From positions 1-7,862 of the forward strand of contig SCPY01000152.1 in the NCBI GenBank assembly GCA_004299495.1: DNA of 7,862 nt, read 5' to 3'. A program made the position numbers and the translations under genes. Shown here one piece after another: positions 5,293 to 7,862 of the stretch (position 1 is the stretch's first letter; each line of letters begins with the position of its first letter). This DNA comes from a bacterium. Lineage in GTDB: Bacteria; Omnitrophota; Gorgyraeia; Gygaellales; UBA12090. The notes below the pieces were generated by a model, which saw only the letters and a list, made by a program, of their open reading frames with translations, searched no databases and was not told where the DNA came from.

Positions 5293-5795
5293 TATTTTTT
5301 TCTCCCCGCCTTCTTTTTATCTTTTCCGGGCGCTCTTGATCCGCCCTTGCCAAGCATTTCCTGAAGCTCTTTCATAAATTGGTTCACATCCTTGAACTGC
5401 CGGTACACCGAGGCAAAGCGCACATAGGCCACATCATCAACGCCGGCCAATTTCTCCATTACCAATTCCCCGAGTACGGAAGCCGGAACTTCCTTTTCAT
5501 AGCGGCGCATCACTACCCGCTCAATAGAAGTAGTAATATCCTCCATCATCTTCAGGCTCACCGGGCGTTTCTCGCAGGCCTTAAGAATGCCGGATAAAAT
5601 CTTATTGCGGTCAAAGGATTCCCGGCGCCCGTCTTTCTTTACCACCAAAAGCGGAATCTGCTCAAAATACTCATAAGTAGTAAAACGCCTCTCGCACTTC
5701 AGGCATTCGCGCCTGCGCCTGATGGAATTTCCCTCAGAGCTTGAACGCGAGTCTATAACCTTGTCTTCCTTATATCCGCAATATGGGCATTTCAT
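5292..5795 (-). CDS. nrdR: Transcriptional repressor NrdR
   Basis: NrdR senses ATP/dATP and represses ribonucleotide reductase genes by binding NrdR boxes. The 167-residue protein has the family layout. A zinc ribbon comes first, with CPYC (Cys3, Cys6) and CLKC (Cys31, Cys34) and the signature D-S-R-x(n)-I-R-R-R-R-E-C between them. An ATP-cone follows from about 49 to 139, starting P-L-L-V-V-K-K-D-G-R-R-E-S-F-D and ending V-A-Y-V-R-F-A-S-V-Y-R-Q-F. A basic Lys/Arg/Gly tail (about 150-167) is longer than in many relatives. The ATG at 5795 overlaps the stop of the dCMP deaminase gene (ATGA), with AAGGA 6 nt upstream. No ribonucleotide reductase gene or obvious NrdR box pair is in this window, so the targets lie elsewhere. 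Confidence 0.97.
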   Translation of the reverse strand: MKCPYCGYKEDKVIDSRSSSEGNSIRRRRECLKCERRFTTYEYFEQIPLLVVKKDGRRESFDRNKILSGILKACEKRPVSLKMMEDITTSIERVVMRRYEKEVPASVLGELVMEKLAGVDDVAYVRFASVYRQFKDVNQFMKELQEMLGKGGSRAPGKDKKKAGRKK

Positions 5796-6334
5796 TTCTG
5801 GTCCTTATAGCAGACTATCTGGTCTGAGAGCACGCACAATTCCACCTTCGCCTTTTTAAACAAATCCCGGCTTTGGGAGGCGGCGTGATATTTTCCTGCG
5901 CAAACCACCCTCTTTATCCCGCAGTTGACAATCATCTTGGCGCAGGTAAAGCAAGGCTCCATTTTACAATACAAAGTAGCCGCCGCAAGCGGGATGCCGA
6001 ATCTTGCCGCCTGGCAAATGGCATTCTGCTCGGCATGGATGGTGCGGATGCAATGCTTGCTCATCGAGCCGTCCGGGGCAACCACATCCCGCATCATATG
6101 GCCGGCCTCATCGCAGTGGAGCTGGCCCGCGGGTGAGCCCACATATCCGGTAGCGAGGATTCGCTTATCCCTTACAATCACACAGCCCGCTCTTCCCCGG
6201 TCGCAGGTGGCCCTCTTAGATACCTCATCAATTATTCCCAGAAAATATTCATCCCATCCTGGCCGGCGGGCCGCGGTTTGGCTTCCGGTAGCCAAAACCA
6301 CAGGGCGCGTACCTTTATGTTCTTTTCTTTTCAT
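5792..6334 (-). CDS. Deoxycytidylate (dCMP) deaminase
   Basis: This enzyme deaminates dCMP to dUMP, the precursor of dTMP. The 180-residue protein has a core that starts RRPGWDEYFLGIIDEVSKRA (24-42) and shows the zinc site His100-Ala-Glu102 and PCFTC (Cys128, Cys131), with Glu102 as proton shuttle. A T-G-Y-V-G-S-P motif (62-68) and an extra Cys/His-rich insert (HCDEAGHMM, 73-81) match the ComEB/T4-type dCMP deaminases. The N-terminus has about 23 extra basic residues before the core. The start at 6334 is chosen because it lies 2 nt after the glyA stop and has AAGGGA 8 nt upstream. Its product dUMP and the methylene-folate from GlyA meet at thymidylate synthase. Allosteric control by dCTP/dTTP is known in the family but cannot be judged here. 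Confidence 0.94.
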   Translation of the reverse strand: MKRKEHKGTRPVVLATGSQTAARRPGWDEYFLGIIDEVSKRATCDRGRAGCVIVRDKRILATGYVGSPAGQLHCDEAGHMMRDVVAPDGSMSKHCIRTIHAEQNAICQAARFGIPLAAATLYCKMEPCFTCAKMIVNCGIKRVVCAGKYHAASQSRDLFKKAKVELCVLSDQIVCYKDQK

Positions 6335-6336
6335 CG

Positions 6337-7584
6337 CTATATTCCCTTTAATTCGGGGTAAAGGGGGAACTTTTTGGTTAAGGCAGAGACCTCTCTTTTT
6401 ATTCCCGCGAATTCCTTCTCTTCGCCTGAACGCAATCCCCTGTCTATGAATTCCGCGATAAGGCACATCTGCTTTTCTTTCATTCCGCGCGAGGTAACCG
6501 CGGGGGTACCTATTCTGATTCCGCTGGTCAAAACAGGAGACTTATCGTCAAAAGGGATAAGGTTTTTGTTTACCGTGATCCCGCATAAGTCTAATTTCTC
6601 CTGCGCCTCTTTGCCGGTGAGTCCGATTGCGCTTAAATCAAGCAAAAATAAATGGTTATCCGTTCCGCCTGAGACAGCGCGGTATCCTTTCTTCATCAGG
6701 CAATCGCATAACACACTGGCATTTTTTACTATTCTGTGCTGGTCCTTCTCAAAGCGCCCGCTCATCGCCTCCTTAAAGGCAACCGCCTTGGCGGCAATCA
6801 CATGCATTAAGGGGCCGCCCTGAATCCCGGGGAAAACCTCCAGGTCAAGCTTGCGGGCGAATTCTTTTTTGCAGATGACAAACCCTCCGCGCGGGCCGCG
6901 CAGGGTTTTGTGGGTGGTGGAGCTGACAAACTCCGCGTACGGCACAGGCGACGGATGCGCTCCCGCGGCGACTAATCCCGCGATATGCGCCATATCCACA
7001 AATAAGTAAGCGCCCACCTTGTCGCAGATTTCCCTGAATTTCTTAAAATCAATGGCGCGCGGATAGGCAGACGCCCCGGCCAAAATCAGGCGCGGCCTAT
7101 GTTCTTTGGCTAAGGCAAGAATCTGCGCGTAGTCCAACCGCTCGGTTTCCGGATTGACCCCATAGGAAACCACCTTGAAAAACTTTCCTGAGAAATTATG
7201 CGGATGGCCGTGCGTAAGATGCCCTCCGCAAGCCAAGTCCAGCGCCATAATCGTATCGCCCACATTCAAACAGCAAAAATATACCGCCATATTGGCCTGG
7301 CTGCCCGAGTGCGCCTGGACATTCACATGTTCTGCCCGGAATAATTCCCTGGCGCGCTCTATCGCCAAGGACTCCGCGTCATCTACATTCCGGCATCCCC
7401 CATACCACCTTTTATGGGGATAGCCCTCCGCGTATTTGTTCGTCAAGACCGAGCCTTGCGCCTCTAACACCGCGAGCGAGGTAAAATTCTCAGAGGCAAT
7501 CAACTCCAGGTTTTCCTGCTGGCGTTTAATCTCGCTCTTTATTATCTTATATATTTGGGGGTCAGTTTTCTTTAAATAGTTCAT
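6337..7584 (-). CDS. glyA: Serine hydroxymethyltransferase
   Basis: GlyA converts serine and tetrahydrofolate to glycine and 5,10-methylene-tetrahydrofolate, using pyridoxal phosphate. The 415-residue length is standard. Motifs seen are ELIASENF (27-34), YAEGYPHKRWYGG (51-63), GGHLTHG (His125 stacks on the cofactor), VDMAHIAGLVAAG (Asp197, His200) and SSTTHKTLRGPRGG (221-234), with Lys226 as the cofactor-binding lysine. A T-S-G-I-R-I-G-T-P-A-V-T-S-R-G block near the C-terminus is also present. The ATG at 7584 directly abuts a tandem 7-nt repeat, and no Shine-Dalgarno is visible in the 30 nt upstream. The gene is the first complete member of the run glyA, dCMP deaminase, nrdR. The stop is 2 nt before the next gene. 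Confidence 0.98.
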   Translation of the reverse strand: MNYLKKTDPQIYKIIKSEIKRQQENLELIASENFTSLAVLEAQGSVLTNKYAEGYPHKRWYGGCRNVDDAESLAIERARELFRAEHVNVQAHSGSQANMAVYFCCLNVGDTIMALDLACGGHLTHGHPHNFSGKFFKVVSYGVNPETERLDYAQILALAKEHRPRLILAGASAYPRAIDFKKFREICDKVGAYLFVDMAHIAGLVAAGAHPSPVPYAEFVSSTTHKTLRGPRGGFVICKKEFARKLDLEVFPGIQGGPLMHVIAAKAVAFKEAMSGRFEKDQHRIVKNASVLCDCLMKKGYRAVSGGTDNHLFLLDLSAIGLTGKEAQEKLDLCGITVNKNLIPFDDKSPVLTSGIRIGTPAVTSRGMKEKQMCLIAEFIDRGLRSGEEKEFAGIKREVSALTKKFPLYPELKGI

Positions 7585-7618
7585 GTTTAGCGTTTAGCGT
7601 TTAGCGTTTAGCGTTTAG
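7585..7618. repeat. Tandem heptamer array next to glyA start
   Basis: Four perfect head-to-tail copies of GTTTAGC (plus strand) plus a six-base partial fifth copy run right up to the glyA start codon. On the transcript this reads CTAAACG repeated, and it occupies the place where a ribosome-binding site would be expected. The array could vary in copy number by slippage. Confidence 0.9.
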
Positions 7619-7630
7619 TAAAGCACTTCC

Positions 7631-7654
7631 CTATCCGCTATACGCTATCCGCTA
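7631..7654. repeat. Degenerate heptamer array ending in the rpiB stop codon
   Basis: Three copies of a related 7-mer, CTATCCG, CTATACG, CTATCCG, are followed by CTA, which is the reverse complement of the rpiB stop codon TAG. On the transcript the units read TAGCGGA/TAGCGTA. The TAGCG cores can pair with the CGCTA cores of the array at 7585-7618 across a 12-nt spacer, so the two arrays together may fold into one long interrupted hairpin. Confidence 0.85.
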
Positions 7655-7862
7655 AATAATATTATTTGCCATATCCTCTATTTTTTTTATCTGCTTTAAG
7701 CGGCGCGAATGCCTTCCCCCTTCAAACTCAGTATTTAACCAGGTTCTGGCCATCCGCTTAGCCAGAGCCGGCTTCACAAACAATTCGCCCAACACCAAGA
7801 GATTGGCGTCATTATGCTGGCGGGATAATTTAGCGGCCTTCAGGTTATAGCATAATGCCGCG
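7652..7862 (-). CDS. rpiB: Ribose-5-phosphate isomerase B, C-terminal part (cut by window edge)
   Basis: The last 69 residues are present; the gene starts beyond the right edge. The segment contains K-L-S-R-Q-H-N-D-A-N-L-L-V-L-G, the RpiB/LacAB signature with its R-x-H-N-D-A-N motif, and near the end WLNTEFEGGRHSRRLKQI, the conserved C-terminal helix with F-E-G-G-R-H-x-R-R. RpiB interconverts ribose 5-phosphate and ribulose 5-phosphate in the non-oxidative pentose phosphate pathway. The frame closes with a TAG at 7654-7652 that forms part of a heptamer repeat. The catalytic cysteine and the N-terminal phosphate-binding part are outside the window, so activity cannot be checked. Upstream position suggests it heads, or lies near the head of, the same operon as glyA. 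Confidence 0.95.
   Translation of the reverse strand, partial: AALCYNLKAAKLSRQHNDANLLVLGELFVKPALAKRMARTWLNTEFEGGRHSRRLKQIKKIEDMANNII

Noticed and set aside
4871..5377. Plus-strand open frame of 168 codons opposite the DUF151 gene and its flanks
   Set aside because: It crosses the junctions of three well-supported minus-strand genes and shows only low-complexity Ser/Phe/Ile content expected of an antisense frame.
5925..6449. Plus-strand open frame of 174 codons opposite the deaminase and the glyA end
   Set aside because: The minus-strand deaminase carries its full zinc-site motif set, and the opposite frame lacks any family resemblance.
6335..6466. 44-codon N-terminal extension of the dCMP deaminase frame, reaching an ATG at 6466
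   Set aside because: It would lie fully inside the conserved 3' end of glyA. The extension shows no deaminase-family features, and the ATG at 6334 has a good ribosome-binding site right after the glyA stop.
7585..7654. Possible CRISPR-like array in the rpiB-glyA gap
   Set aside because: The units are 7 nt, directly adjacent with no spacers, and there are no cas genes; this is a tandem heptamer repeat.

Overview
This window looks like bacterial chromosome from an uncultivated lineage. Every convincing gene lies on the minus strand, so the map reads from right to left. Composition is moderate in GC, with many AT-rich third positions. Genes are packed with 0-4 nt gaps or overlaps. The mix of a plain housekeeping operon, an ECF sigma/zinc-finger pair, a SpoVG-like protein and short palindromic or heptameric intergenic repeats reminds me of candidate phyla such as Omnitrophota. 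That assignment is inference, and no single feature proves it.

Right edge to about 4900, in transcription order: the C-terminus of ribose-5-phosphate isomerase B (rpiB, cut by the window edge); a 67-bp intergenic built from two arrays of 7-nt repeats with mutually complementary cores; serine hydroxymethyltransferase (glyA); a dCMP deaminase; the NrdR regulator of ribonucleotide reductase; and a bifunctional-nuclease (DUF151) protein. GlyA, dCMP deaminase and NrdR fit one theme: one-carbon units, dUMP and dNTP supply for thymidylate and DNA synthesis.

4902 to 1225: a CCA-adding tRNA nucleotidyltransferase with an HD domain; a 70-residue membrane protein; a one-chain fusion of a macrodomain and a Nudix hydrolase, predicted to handle ADP-ribose; and chorismate synthase (aroC). 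Each gene touches or nearly touches the next, so a single long transcript is likely.

1253 to the left edge: an ECF-type sigma factor overlaps the end of aroC by 29 nt. Its stop codon lies in a perfect hairpin that resembles a terminator. Next come a zinc-finger (HC2-type) membrane protein, probably its anti-sigma factor, and the start of a SpoVG-family gene that runs off the window. Both of these genes are preceded by the same 36-bp bipartite element (a 12-nt block, 10 variable bases, a 14-nt block). Its GAAC and CGTC cores sit 18 nt apart, like an ECF promoter. The most interesting reading of the window is a small self-regulated ECF circuit whose visible targets are its own anti-sigma gene and spoVG.

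There is no gene-free stretch longer than 300 bases. I see no tRNA, rRNA, CRISPR array, insertion sequence or phage gene.
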